From positions 1 to 47,958 of the forward strand of contig JANYEA010000110.1 in assembly GCA_025363385.1 (NCBI GenBank): DNA of 47,958 nt. Direction: 5' to 3'. Below the pieces are notes generated by a model. It did not search any database. It was given only the letters and a program-made list of their open reading frames with translations, and was not told where the DNA came from. The first letter of the stretch is position 1; every line of letters starts with the position of its first letter. This document shows, piece after piece, positions 17,004 through 25,391 of the stretch. The translations under genes and the position numbers were made by a program. This DNA comes from Bacteroidota bacterium. Lineage in GTDB: Bacteria; Bacteroidota; Bacteroidia; Chitinophagales; Chitinophagaceae.

Positions 17004-17169
17004 CTGTGGGGTGATGAAATTTTTGGCAGACATGCCCTCTTGTCTCGGGGGTGAAGATCACAGGATAAACGTAGCATAGAGCCGCTCTGCAAGGAGCGAC
17101 CAGGGTCGACCACTGAACTTTGTACTATGGCTAACTGCTTCGTGGAGGTTCGATCCCTCCCCCTACAGC
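17004..17169 (+). ncRNA. tRNA-like RNA with tRNA-Leu-like body, GTC in the anticodon position and an expanded variable region
   Basis: Seen in the sequence: acceptor stem TGTGGGG (17005-17011) with CCCTACA (17161-17167), extendable to eight pairs by C17004-G17168; T8 G9; a 3-pair D stem ATG/CAT (17014-17016, 17031-17033) with GG in its loop; anticodon stem CCCTC/GGGGG (17035-17039, 17047-17051) with loop TTGTCTC, so GTC at 17042-17044; T arm GGAGG-TTCGATC-CCTCC (17144-17160). The D-arm phrase (TGATG..AATT..GGCAGACATGC) resembles Bacteroidota tRNA-Leu. Between anticodon and T arms are 92 nt, closed by GAAG/CTTC (17053-17056, 17138-17141) and GTAGCATAG/CTATGGCTAAC, with two inner hairpins: CGCTC/GAGCG (17083-17098) and CAGGG/CC-A-CTG with loop TCGA (17101-17115). 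CCA is not encoded, as in the tRNA-Arg of this window. It has its own promoter and terminator. Not tmRNA: no tag frame. Function unknown. Confidence 0.7.
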
Positions 17170-17174
17170 ACTTA

Positions 17175-17219
17175 AAATCTCCTATTTAATTGTATTTCAA
17201 TTGAATAGGAGATTTTTTA
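17175..17219 (+). terminator. Strong terminator of the tRNA-like RNA
   Basis: Twelve-base arms AAATCTCCTATT / AATAGGAGATTT, extended inward by AATT / AATT, are followed by a run of T. It starts seven bases after the acceptor stem. On the minus strand a shorter T run follows, so it may also end the converging dehydrogenase gene. Confidence 0.85.
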
Positions 17220-17250
17220 TTTTAGCTTATTCCTATTTATTAGTTTCAAA

Positions 17251-20200
17251 TCACTTCTTCTTAAGCTGCTGCAAGTATGCCAATAAATCAGCCAGGTCTT
17301 GCTTACTCATGGTTTTATATAAACCTTCCGGCATCATGGATTCTTTAAGTTGATGGATTGATTGCACCTGACTTGTTTTCAATTGTTGCTTCGAACCCCC
17401 AGGGAGTTTCAAATCAATATCCGTTTCTGTTTTACTGGCAATGATCCCAGTTACTGATGATCCATCTTTTAATTTCAAGGTCCATCCTTCAAATCCAAAA
17501 CTGATACCTTCTGAAGGGTGCAATATTGCATTGAGTAACCCTTCTTTTGGATATTTAGAACCAATCTCAGAAAGCTTAGGGCCAAAATCATACCCTTCTG
17601 CATTTACCTGATGGCATAACGCACAGGAATTTATAAAAATAGTTTTACCCTTAACCCCATCCCCATTTAATGCATTAATCTCTGATAAAGTTGGCATAGC
17701 AGCAGTTGTTGTAGCAACATGGCCCTGCAAATAACTTTCTGCTTCAGATCTTACTGAGCCTCGCCATGCACCACTCACACTTGCAACCACATCTGGTATG
17801 AATACCTGTGGTACTTTTTTACTTTTTAAAATAGCCAGTACACGCTCTTCTCCGTTCCAGCTTTTTCCTATATTTCTGGCTGCATCTTTACGAATGCTTG
17901 TTGCATATTTATCAGATAACGCAATAGTTTGTACGATATCGATCGATTCTTTACTACCTACCTGACCCAAGCTGCTGATTAACGATTTTACTGCAATACT
18001 ATCTTTCCCATTAAGTACCGACCATATTTGCTGACTACCTCCAAATGAAAGCAACAAACCAGTGGATTGCTTTCCTATATTTTCATCCTTTTTACTGATT
18101 GCTAATTGAAGCAGGTTATTGCTCTCTGATTTTACTTGATATCTTTTTAGCAAGTCGATATATTCCTGTGTTCCAAACACTGATCTGATCACTTCCTGCA
18201 AAGCTTTTTGTGCGATGGGTGATTGATTGACAGACTTGTTATCCAAAGCAAACAGCACTAATTTATTCAAAGCCATGTCATTGCTTTTGTTATCTGCAAT
18301 CATCTTTAATAAAAGACCAGATTTTAATGTACCCGCATTAAAATCAAAGGCACGGAAATATCTAAGACGATCTTTTAATGCAACCTGTTCATCAACTGCA
18401 AGTTTTGCTAAATAAGGTACAGCTTCATCAGTTCTTGCTCGCCAAACAATATCTTTCCCAGCTGCATCTTTCAAGGGATCTTTTACATTCGCCAGGTATG
18501 ATTTAAAAAATGAATCCCATTGACGATCTGCACCGATACCTAATGCTTCCAGGTACCATCGATCTTTTCCATCATGCTTACTGGCAAGTGTAGACCAGAT
18601 GCCTGCTGCTTCAGGTGATTTGTTGTGATGCAAGGCAATAGCTATTTCTCTTCTCACTTGAACAGCTGTATCATTCACTAAGGCATTAAGAACAGAGGTA
18701 TGATTTTGTTTTAACTCCGTTGAGGCTCTAATGGCAACCATCCGAATGTTGGGGTCTTTGTCTTTTACAGCTTGATCTAAATATATTTTTGCATCAGCTT
18801 TAGGCAATTTTACTAAAGCCCAAAAAGCCCTTGCACGCATTTTTGGATTGGCTGCTGTTTTCCAAATTTTTTCTAATTCAGGAATTGATTGATTACCAAA
18901 AGCCTGCAATATGATAAATGCGTGATATCGAACAGAAAGATTCGGACTTTGTAATGCAAGAGCTGCACCTGCAGGGGTAGTATAATCCTGTTTAGGAATC
19001 AGATAACTGGAAGAAGTTGGTGGTGCTACACGATAAATACGACCTCTTGTTTGGTCGCCCGCTTGATGGCCGCCTACACCCGGATCGTACCAATCTGCCA
19101 CAATCAATGATCCATCAGGTGCAATACAAACATCTGCCGGACGGAACCATTGGTCCTTATCTCCCTTTAGTATGTTTATGATGGAAGCAGAATAACCCGC
19201 TCCATTATTCTGCAGCGAATAAGAGCGAACCACATTAGGACCAGCATCCGAATGAATCAGCTGGTCTTGGAATTCCTTTGGCAATAATGTTCCTTCATAC
19301 ACCAGGATTCCGGTGGGAGAACCGGCTCCTGTTTGCAATAAATTAGGCACTTCACCCGGGTCGTTTAAATGCCAGTGACGTAACGGAATTGAATCTTCTA
19401 TATTAGTTCGGTTAGCTTCCCATCCGGCACCTGTTAATTCATCTTTATACCCATAGTTGCCATAAGGCATAACATAATTGATACGTGTACCTTTATTACC
19501 ATCATCATCATTATCACTTTGCCATAAAGTTCCATAACTGTCAACAGCTACTTCATAAGGATTTCGAAAATTATTGCCCAGACATTCTACATGAGACCCA
19601 TCTGGATCACACCTGAAAACCATCCCCTGCTGATATTTTTTTGGACCAATTTCTTCACCATCCTGATCTAAAACTGTTTTACCATTTTTATCTTTTAAGG
19701 TTTTCCCTTCATTGCCAAAATTAAAATACAATTTACCATCGGCTCCGAAGGTAAAAGCATGTGCGCCATGGTCGTGTTGCTCTCCACCAATACCTTGAAA
19801 TAAAATTTCTTTTCGGTCTGCTACATCATCTCCATTATCATCATAAAAAGACCAGACATAAGGACTTTGTGAAACGATGACCCTGTTACCCAATACACAA
19901 ATACCCAGTGGTGCGTTTAATTCCGGGCCCTGATAAAATACCTTTGCAGTATCAGCCTTACCATCATTATTTGTATCTTCCAAAATTACTATTCTATCTC
20001 CTTTGGGATTTGTAGGGTTTCCATTAATAGCTGGTCGATAATTGTAAGCTTCCGTAACCCAAACCCTGCCTCTTTCGTCCACATCAATATTGGTAGGATT
20101 TTTAAGCATGGGTTCTGTTGCAAAAGTGTGAACTGCTAACCCTTCAAAAACATCCAGGCCTTTTAATGCATTTTCTGCAAGGTGTTTTTGCAATTCTGCG

Positions 20201-20316
20201 AGACTATCAGCTTTGTTATTTTTTGACTTAGTATTATCTTGGTTTTGACAAGAAGAAATCACAAAAAATAATAGTATTGGAACAGCAGCATTTGCAAGCT
20301 TAAATACCTCTTTCAT
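17251..20316 (-). CDS. Lipoprotein PVC-type dehydrogenase with HEAT repeats and C-terminal heme c domain
   Basis: Exported protein of 1021 residues. The N-terminus is a lipoprotein signal (FFVISSC, Cys at 23). A propeller-like 'membrane-bound dehydrogenase' domain follows (about 55-430: NIDVDERGRVWVTEAYNYRP, RNPYEVAVDSYGTLWQSDND, WFRPADVCIAPDGSLIVADW), then HEAT-like helical repeats at about 450-870 and a heme-binding domain with C898-x-x-C-H902 (CALCHQ) and a distal Met in the last 40 residues. Such multi-domain proteins are common in Planctomycetota-Verrucomicrobiota-Chlamydiota and Bacteroidota and are presumed sugar or alcohol dehydrogenases passing electrons to cytochromes; substrate unknown. 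It stands alone, convergent with the tRNA-like RNA. Confidence 0.85.
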   Translation of the reverse strand: MKEVFKLANAAVPILLFFVISSCQNQDNTKSKNNKADSLAELQKHLAENALKGLDVFEGLAVHTFATEPMLKNPTNIDVDERGRVWVTEAYNYRPAINGNPTNPKGDRIVILEDTNNDGKADTAKVFYQGPELNAPLGICVLGNRVIVSQSPYVWSFYDDNGDDVADRKEILFQGIGGEQHDHGAHAFTFGADGKLYFNFGNEGKTLKDKNGKTVLDQDGEEIGPKKYQQGMVFRCDPDGSHVECLGNNFRNPYEVAVDSYGTLWQSDNDDDGNKGTRINYVMPYGNYGYKDELTGAGWEANRTNIEDSIPLRHWHLNDPGEVPNLLQTGAGSPTGILVYEGTLLPKEFQDQLIHSDAGPNVVRSYSLQNNGAGYSASIINILKGDKDQWFRPADVCIAPDGSLIVADWYDPGVGGHQAGDQTRGRIYRVAPPTSSSYLIPKQDYTTPAGAALALQSPNLSVRYHAFIILQAFGNQSIPELEKIWKTAANPKMRARAFWALVKLPKADAKIYLDQAVKDKDPNIRMVAIRASTELKQNHTSVLNALVNDTAVQVRREIAIALHHNKSPEAAGIWSTLASKHDGKDRWYLEALGIGADRQWDSFFKSYLANVKDPLKDAAGKDIVWRARTDEAVPYLAKLAVDEQVALKDRLRYFRAFDFNAGTLKSGLLLKMIADNKSNDMALNKLVLFALDNKSVNQSPIAQKALQEVIRSVFGTQEYIDLLKRYQVKSESNNLLQLAISKKDENIGKQSTGLLLSFGGSQQIWSVLNGKDSIAVKSLISSLGQVGSKESIDIVQTIALSDKYATSIRKDAARNIGKSWNGEERVLAILKSKKVPQVFIPDVVASVSGAWRGSVRSEAESYLQGHVATTTAAMPTLSEINALNGDGVKGKTIFINSCALCHQVNAEGYDFGPKLSEIGSKYPKEGLLNAILHPSEGISFGFEGWTLKLKDGSSVTGIIASKTETDIDLKLPGGSKQQLKTSQVQSIHQLKESMMPEGLYKTMSKQDLADLLAYLQQLKKK

Positions 20317-20705
20317 TTAAATGGCTTTTATCGTTTAAAGTAGCTTTATACAGTAAGTTAATGAAAGAAACAGCGTTTGAAAAAAGAAAAATATTCAAGC
20401 TAAGATTGTTAAGCTACTGGAATATAAATATCAAATTGAGCGCATTTACTCGTTTTAAATGATGTGTCACTGGCAATTTATGTTACGCATGTTGAACTAA
20501 TCAGTCACTTAAAATAGTATACGCTTTTTAAAAACCTTAGGGAATAGGAAAATAAAAAATCTAAAAATACAGCGAACAGCATTTGAAATGCTGCCGAGGC
20601 AGTTTAATAAAGAACGGTTCAAAAGGTTTTTCAAATGAATCATATCCAGATTGCTTATTCAAACAAAAGTTCTTTCTTTTTATTACTTTCATCCAAACTT
20701 ACTTT
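20317..20705. other. Divergent intergenic region with tandem palindromes
   Basis: No gene seen in 389 bases between the divergent dehydrogenase and amidohydrolase genes. At 20577-20593 there is a perfect 17-base palindrome (CAGCATTT-G-AAATGCTG), followed directly by CTGCC-GA-GGCAG (20591-20602). These could be operator sites. An in-frame TTG upstream of the amidohydrolase ATG would extend that protein but adds no recognisable sequence. Confidence 0.6.
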
Positions 20706-22142
20706 ATGAAGTCTCTACTCATAATTTGCTCCCTTTCCCTTCAAATTTCTGGGACCTCTCAAACAAAATCTGTTGACCTGATTTTGCAAGACATTTCAGT
20801 TGTAGATATTCTACACAACAAAATTCATGAACATCAATCAGTGGTGATCAATAAAGGAAGAATTGTTGCGGTGGGAACAAATGGTATTCGTAAAAATTAT
20901 CAGACCCATCATTTATTACGCTCTACAGGTAAATACATCATGCCTTCATTATGGGATATGCACGTTCATTTTGGAGGAGATACATTAAAGGAAGAAAACA
21001 AATGGCTCTTACCATTATTTATTGCAAATGGTGTTACTACAGTGAGAGACTGTGCGGGGGATATTAGTCCTTCCGTGTTAGAATGGAAAAAAGAAATTGC
21101 AGAAAATAAATTAGAAGGGCCCACCATTTTTACTTCTGGGCCAAAATTAGAAGGCCCAAAATCTATATGGCCCGGAGACCTTGAAATTGCGAATGAAACT
21201 GAAATGAATATGGCTTTGGATTCTTTGCAAGGATTAAAAGTTGATTTCATTAAAATTACCGACAATGCGCTAGACCCTGCTTTGTTTGTAGCTTCAATTA
21301 AAGCATCAAGAAAAAGAGGTTGGAAAGTTTCGGGACATGCACCTGTACAATATACTTTGAACGAATTATCTGATGCTGGTTTATCAACAGTTGAACACTT
21401 GGGTTATCTGATTCGTGCTGCATCAAAAGACGAAGATAGCATCACTCTTTTACGAAGAGAAGGTAAAATCAATGCAAAAGAAGCATCCCTTCAATTAATG
21501 CAAACCATTGATAGTGCAACTGCTATTCGAAAATTTAAATTGCTTGCAGCAAATGGAACTGCTGTAGTTCCTACCATAAATGGGAGTAGTGTAGTTGCCT
21601 ATCTCGATCAGAATAATCACCAACACGATGAGTACTTAAAATATCTTGGACCAGCACTGAAAAGAACTTATGCCTGGCGTGTTGAACGTGCTTCAAAAGA
21701 TGATGCCCAAGCTATAGAAGCTAGACACAAAAGTTTTGAAGCTGCAGCACATTTAATTCCCTGGCTTTACCAGGCTGGTGTTCCCTTTTTAGCTGGCACT
21801 GATGCTGGATATTTAAATTCATTCAATTATCCTGGTATAGGTATACACGATGAATTAGCGATAATGGTGCATTATGGACTACCCGTTCATGAAGCATTAA
21901 AAGCTTCAGTAATTAATGGACCTGCATTTTTTAACCAATTAAAAGATTTTGGTTCAGTTGAAAAAAATAAAATAGCAGATTTGCTGATCCTTGATGCTAA
22001 TCCTTTGAGTGATATACATAATACAAAAAAGATTTATGCTTTAATCCGTAAAGGAATTTATTTAGATAGAGCTGCGCTGGACAACCTTTTAAGAATTACT
22101 GAACAGAAAGTCGCTTTAAAAGAATCTGCTGAGAAAAAATGA
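20706..22142 (+). CDS. Exported amidohydrolase (imidazolonepropionase/prolidase-like)
   Basis: Metal-dependent hydrolase of 478 residues. A short signal peptide (KSLLIICSLSLQISG) suggests export. The metal site begins with H86-V-H88 (WDMHVHFGG); further ligands are the Lys of FIKITDN, His in SGHAP, His in VEHLGY and Asp in GTDAGY, the pattern of the amidohydrolase_1 superfamily. C-terminal phrases (EALKASVINGPAFFNQLKDFGSV...) are typical of imidazolonepropionase-like members. The ATG with the signal peptide was preferred over an upstream TTG frame. Substrate unknown. It converges with another amidohydrolase of a different subfamily. Confidence 0.88.
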   Translation: MKSLLIICSLSLQISGTSQTKSVDLILQDISVVDILHNKIHEHQSVVINKGRIVAVGTNGIRKNYQTHHLLRSTGKYIMPSLWDMHVHFGGDTLKEENKWLLPLFIANGVTTVRDCAGDISPSVLEWKKEIAENKLEGPTIFTSGPKLEGPKSIWPGDLEIANETEMNMALDSLQGLKVDFIKITDNALDPALFVASIKASRKRGWKVSGHAPVQYTLNELSDAGLSTVEHLGYLIRAASKDEDSITLLRREGKINAKEASLQLMQTIDSATAIRKFKLLAANGTAVVPTINGSSVVAYLDQNNHQHDEYLKYLGPALKRTYAWRVERASKDDAQAIEARHKSFEAAAHLIPWLYQAGVPFLAGTDAGYLNSFNYPGIGIHDELAIMVHYGLPVHEALKASVINGPAFFNQLKDFGSVEKNKIADLLILDANPLSDIHNTKKIYALIRKGIYLDRAALDNLLRITEQKVALKESAEKK

Positions 22143-22177
22143 TTTTACTTTAAAATGGAAGAGATCATGATTAATTT

Positions 22178-23833
22178 TTATTTTTTAGTAAATACCGTTT
22201 TCCCATTTACCACTGTCTGCAATACTTTAACAGTTTTAATTTGATCTGGTGTTAACTCTAATAGGTTTTTGTCTAATACTACAAAGTCGGCTAACATTCC
22301 TTTTTTTAACTGACCTAATTTGCTTTCCATATTTACGCTATAGGCATTGTTAACTGTATAACATTTCAATGCTTGTTCCACAGATAATTTTTGATCTGGA
22401 TACCAACCCTCAGGATTTTTCCCGTCACTTGTTTCCCTACCTGTGGCAGCATAAATTCCAAGTATCGCATCAAGCGGACCCACTGTCCAATCTGATCCAA
22501 AACAAACAGGTACATTTCTATCTATTAGACTTTTAAAAGCATAAGTGCCTTTCAATCTTTTATCATCTAATCGTTTAGGCGCAAATGAACCATCGTCCAC
22601 CACATGGTAAGGGTGCATGCTTGGAATCACTTTCAATTGAAAGTATCGATCCATTGTTTCTGAACGCATATGTTGTGCATGTTCCACTCGAAACTTTCTG
22701 TCTTTAGCACCATTAATTCGAATGGCAGAATCAAAAACATTTAAGATATAATCATTGGCTCTATCACCAATAGCATGAACCACTACTTGTAGGTTTACTG
22801 CATCTGCACTGATGACCCATTTTTTTAAATTCAAAGTATCCGTTACAGGAAATCCACTAGTGGTGGCATCATCCAAATAAGGTTCATAAAACCAGGCTGT
22901 AGTAGAACCTAATGATCCATCAACAAAGCCCTTTACACCACCCCATCTTAAATAATCATCTCCTTTACCTTTCTTCTTTACATAAGTATCTAATTTTTCC
23001 CAATCACTCAATGGCACAAAAGCGTAAATCCTCAATTTTAGATGATCTGCCTTATATGCTTTTTGATAGGTTTCTAATTCAGACCAACCGCCATAACTAC
23101 CTACATCGTGCACCTGCGTAAAACCATGTTCCACAGCATATTCTGATGCATTCTCTAAATATTGTTCAAAATTTTTAGCTGTGGGAGATGGCACTTCACG
23201 CATTACAGGATTCATGGCTTCATCTTTCAGTATTCCAGTTAAAACGCCTTTTGCATCTTTTACAATTGTACCCCCAAATGGATTTTTGGCTTCGTTGTTC
23301 AACTTCGCTTTTTGCAAAGCGATGCTATTGGCCAAGATCATATGCCCATCGTAACGTGCTATTGCTAATGGATGATTACCAGTAACAGAATCGATCCAAG
23401 ATCTATTGGGCAACTCACCACCCCATGCGTCGTTGTTCCAATCTCCTCCCAGGATCCATTCATCCCCTGAAAGGTCTTTACAGTAAAGTTTAATGGTTTC
23501 GATGAAATCTTGTTTTGTTTTTACGTCCTTCAAATGCACACTGGTTAAATTGTATCCACCCGAAAGGAAGTGTGTATGATTATCAATAAAACCAGGTACC
23601 AGCATTTTTCCAGCCAGATCAATTTTCTGATCTGCATTTACCAGACCAGCGTCATCTCCAACATAAACGATTTTGTTTCCTTTAATTGCAATGGCAGTTG
23701 CACTGGCATTAGAGGTATCACCTGTCCAAATTTTTCCATTAAAATAAATACTATCTGCTTGAATTTTTTGTTTACAAGCAATAAAAGTTACAACAACAAA
23801 AAGCATTGCAAAATAAATCGCTGATTTTTTCAT
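22178..23833 (-). CDS. Lipoprotein amidohydrolase, YtcJ-like (Amidohydro_3)
   Basis: Predicted membrane-anchored hydrolase of 551 residues. The signal sequence ends in a lipobox (TFIAC). The catalytic metal site starts with H-x-H in IDNHTHF; other features are the ADGKxxGFVDGSLGS-type stretch (GGVKGFVDGSLGSTTAWF), VVHAIGDRAND, RVEHAQHM and GSDWTVGPLDA, all usual in YtcJ-like enzymes such as N-substituted formamide deformylase. Substrate cannot be predicted. A GTG-started extension of 28 residues was rejected because the ATG begins a normal lipoprotein signal. Confidence 0.9.
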   Translation of the reverse strand: MKKSAIYFAMLFVVVTFIACKQKIQADSIYFNGKIWTGDTSNASATAIAIKGNKIVYVGDDAGLVNADQKIDLAGKMLVPGFIDNHTHFLSGGYNLTSVHLKDVKTKQDFIETIKLYCKDLSGDEWILGGDWNNDAWGGELPNRSWIDSVTGNHPLAIARYDGHMILANSIALQKAKLNNEAKNPFGGTIVKDAKGVLTGILKDEAMNPVMREVPSPTAKNFEQYLENASEYAVEHGFTQVHDVGSYGGWSELETYQKAYKADHLKLRIYAFVPLSDWEKLDTYVKKKGKGDDYLRWGGVKGFVDGSLGSTTAWFYEPYLDDATTSGFPVTDTLNLKKWVISADAVNLQVVVHAIGDRANDYILNVFDSAIRINGAKDRKFRVEHAQHMRSETMDRYFQLKVIPSMHPYHVVDDGSFAPKRLDDKRLKGTYAFKSLIDRNVPVCFGSDWTVGPLDAILGIYAATGRETSDGKNPEGWYPDQKLSVEQALKCYTVNNAYSVNMESKLGQLKKGMLADFVVLDKNLLELTPDQIKTVKVLQTVVNGKTVFTKK

Positions 23834-23935
23834 GTATCCTGTTTGTTTGTTGAAGTTAACAAAACAAAGAATACATAACAATATAACAAAAAGTTCGAAA
23901 AAATATTTTCGACCCACTTGTAGAATATCACCCTT

Positions 23936-24388
23936 TCAAATACTGTCTTGTTTAATATCTATGATCTTAGTAAGTGTACATTGTTGCTCTTTGTTTTTCA
24001 CTTCCAATACGTCACCAATAATTGATGCACTTATTAGATCTACACTATTTTTTTTCTGTTCTCTATCTTTTAACTTCCAATAACCCAAGATCAATATAAA
24101 AAGAAAAACACCAGAAAACATCCAAATTGGGATTCTTGCATTTGCTTTTAATCTTTGATACACAGAAAGAATGTTTGGGGTCATTTCTTTTTCGTTCAGT
24201 ACTTTTTTACAAACATCACATTCACTAATCCCAGTCTTTCCTGCGGGCAAAAAAGGTATCCAAAACCAGAAGACATATTTTTGATATACGTACACTTTAA
24301 CTGAATGATGGGTGCCACAATACGCACATGTATCGGTTATCAATTCTGATTGTGTGGGAATACTTTTATGCCCTATTATGTTTAACAT
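23936..24388 (-). CDS. Zinc-ribbon membrane protein of unknown function
   Basis: Protein of 150 residues with two Cys pairs (C21-x-x-C24 in TCAYCGTHH and CDVCKK about 35 residues later) in its N-terminal half, giving a likely zinc ribbon, a hydrophobic patch between them (YVFWFWIPFLPAG), and one clear membrane helix at about 88-107. The last 40 residues are soluble. The ribbon with the WIPFLPAGKxG phrase recalls zinc-ribbon_15-type proteins. It stands alone, 102 bases upstream of the YtcJ-like lipoprotein gene, which reads the same way. Confidence 0.7.
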   Translation of the reverse strand: MLNIIGHKSIPTQSELITDTCAYCGTHHSVKVYVYQKYVFWFWIPFLPAGKTGISECDVCKKVLNEKEMTPNILSVYQRLKANARIPIWMFSGVFLFILILGYWKLKDREQKKNSVDLISASIIGDVLEVKNKEQQCTLTKIIDIKQDSI

Positions 24389-24511
24389 GAATTGGTTTTA
24401 TCATTAATAATTAGATACTGAAATTAACAGACATTTGATTGAGCAACAATACCCTGATGAGGGTATTTGATACCAGATTTGTATTCCATTCATTTCCATT
24501 AGTTTTGCCTC

Positions 24512-25219
24512 ATGGGAGGACAGAAAAAACTCATTCGTTTTGAGGCCATTAGGCATTTTGAAAACGTACTTGAATACCCTCAGGGTATGCAGGGTAAATG
24601 GAACGAATTTTTTAAGAACAATCATTCCATTACATTAGAATTAGCATGTGGTAAGGGTGAATATGCCGTTGGGCTTGGTACCATGTATCCAGATAGAAAT
24701 TTTATTGGAATTGATCTGAAGGGTAATCGAATTTGGCGTGGTGCTAAAACGGCTTTAGATAATGGATTAAAAAATGTAGCCTTCATCAGATCATTGATTG
24801 ATAAGATCGGTGATTATTTTAATCCTGGCGAGATAGCTGAAATCTGGATTACTTTCCCTGATCCTCAATTAAGGGGCTCTAAAGCCAAGAAAAGACTCAC
24901 TCATCCAAAGTTTTTAAGGCTTTACAAAGATATTTTGGCAAAAGATGGGTTGGTGAACTTAAAGACGGATAGTCCGGATTTATACCATTTTACCAAAACA
25001 GTTATCAACTTATTTGGCTTTTCTGTGTTAGAAGATACAGACCATGTGCATGCTCTACCAATAATCAATCCTGAGCTACTCATTAAAACGCATTATGAAG
25101 GATTAGATATTGCCCAAAGCAATCGAATTCACTACCTGTGTTTTAAATTAGACAAGGAAATTCCATTGGAGAAAGATGCCGTCTTAAAACAATTACTCTG
25201 TGAGTCAGACGAAGAATAA
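24512..25219 (+). CDS. trmB: tRNA (guanine-N7-)-methyltransferase
   Basis: SAM-dependent enzyme that makes m7G46 in the variable loop of tRNAs, 235 residues. The SAM-binding motif is LELACGKGEYAVGLG at 42-56, followed by the acidic residue in FIGIDLKGNRIW (D68) and the substrate motif TFPDPQLRGSKAKKR at 114-128; a later T-D-S (LKTDSPDLY) is also diagnostic. First gene of a tightly packed three-gene unit, overlapping the next gene by 20 bases. An opposite-strand gene for a zinc-ribbon protein begins 123 bases upstream. Confidence 0.95.
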   Translation: MGGQKKLIRFEAIRHFENVLEYPQGMQGKWNEFFKNNHSITLELACGKGEYAVGLGTMYPDRNFIGIDLKGNRIWRGAKTALDNGLKNVAFIRSLIDKIGDYFNPGEIAEIWITFPDPQLRGSKAKKRLTHPKFLRLYKDILAKDGLVNLKTDSPDLYHFTKTVINLFGFSVLEDTDHVHALPIINPELLIKTHYEGLDIAQSNRIHYLCFKLDKEIPLEKDAVLKQLLCESDEE

Positions 25220-25391
25220 TGAACTTGATTACTATATAGATGAAAACGGGTTATTCGTTTTCACAGAAAAATATCATTTAGCAAAAGGATATTGTTGCGG
25301 GCATGGTTGTAAGCATTGCCCCTATTTTTTTGAAGCTGTTCCCGAGCCCAAAAGAACCCATTTAATCAATGAAAAAAAACATCCAGGTTAA
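25200..25391 (+). CDS. DUF5522 small cysteine-rich protein
   Basis: Protein of 63 residues with Y-Y-x-D-E-N-G and the Cys cluster YCCGHGCKHCPYFF (four Cys plus His), the signature of DUF5522, probably metal binding. No in-frame ATG is available; the GTG inside the end of trmB is the only sensible start and gives the full domain, so translation is likely coupled to trmB. It also overlaps the start of the next gene by 23 bases. Function unknown; the context with a tRNA methyltransferase and a DNA alkylation protein is suggestive only. Confidence 0.8.
   Translation: MSQTKNNELDYYIDENGLFVFTEKYHLAKGYCCGHGCKHCPYFFEAVPEPKRTHLINEKKHPG

Noticed and set aside
17004..17169. tmRNA (ssrA)
   Set aside because: No tag reading frame ending in hydrophobic residues, no typical tmRNA 5' start, length about 166 instead of 350-400, and an intact D stem and anticodon stem that tmRNA lacks.
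17004..17169. Small SRP RNA, 6S RNA or a group I intron-interrupted tRNA
   Set aside because: No SRP tetraloop/GGAAG motif, no 6S bubble, and the insert is too short for a group I intron; the anticodon stem-loop is uninterrupted.
20583..20705. TTG-started N-terminal extension of the amidohydrolase
   Set aside because: Adds 41 residues without signal or domain character; the ATG at 20706 begins a signal peptide.
23834..23917. GTG-started extension of the YtcJ-like lipoprotein
   Set aside because: ATG at 23833 gives a proper lipobox at a normal distance.
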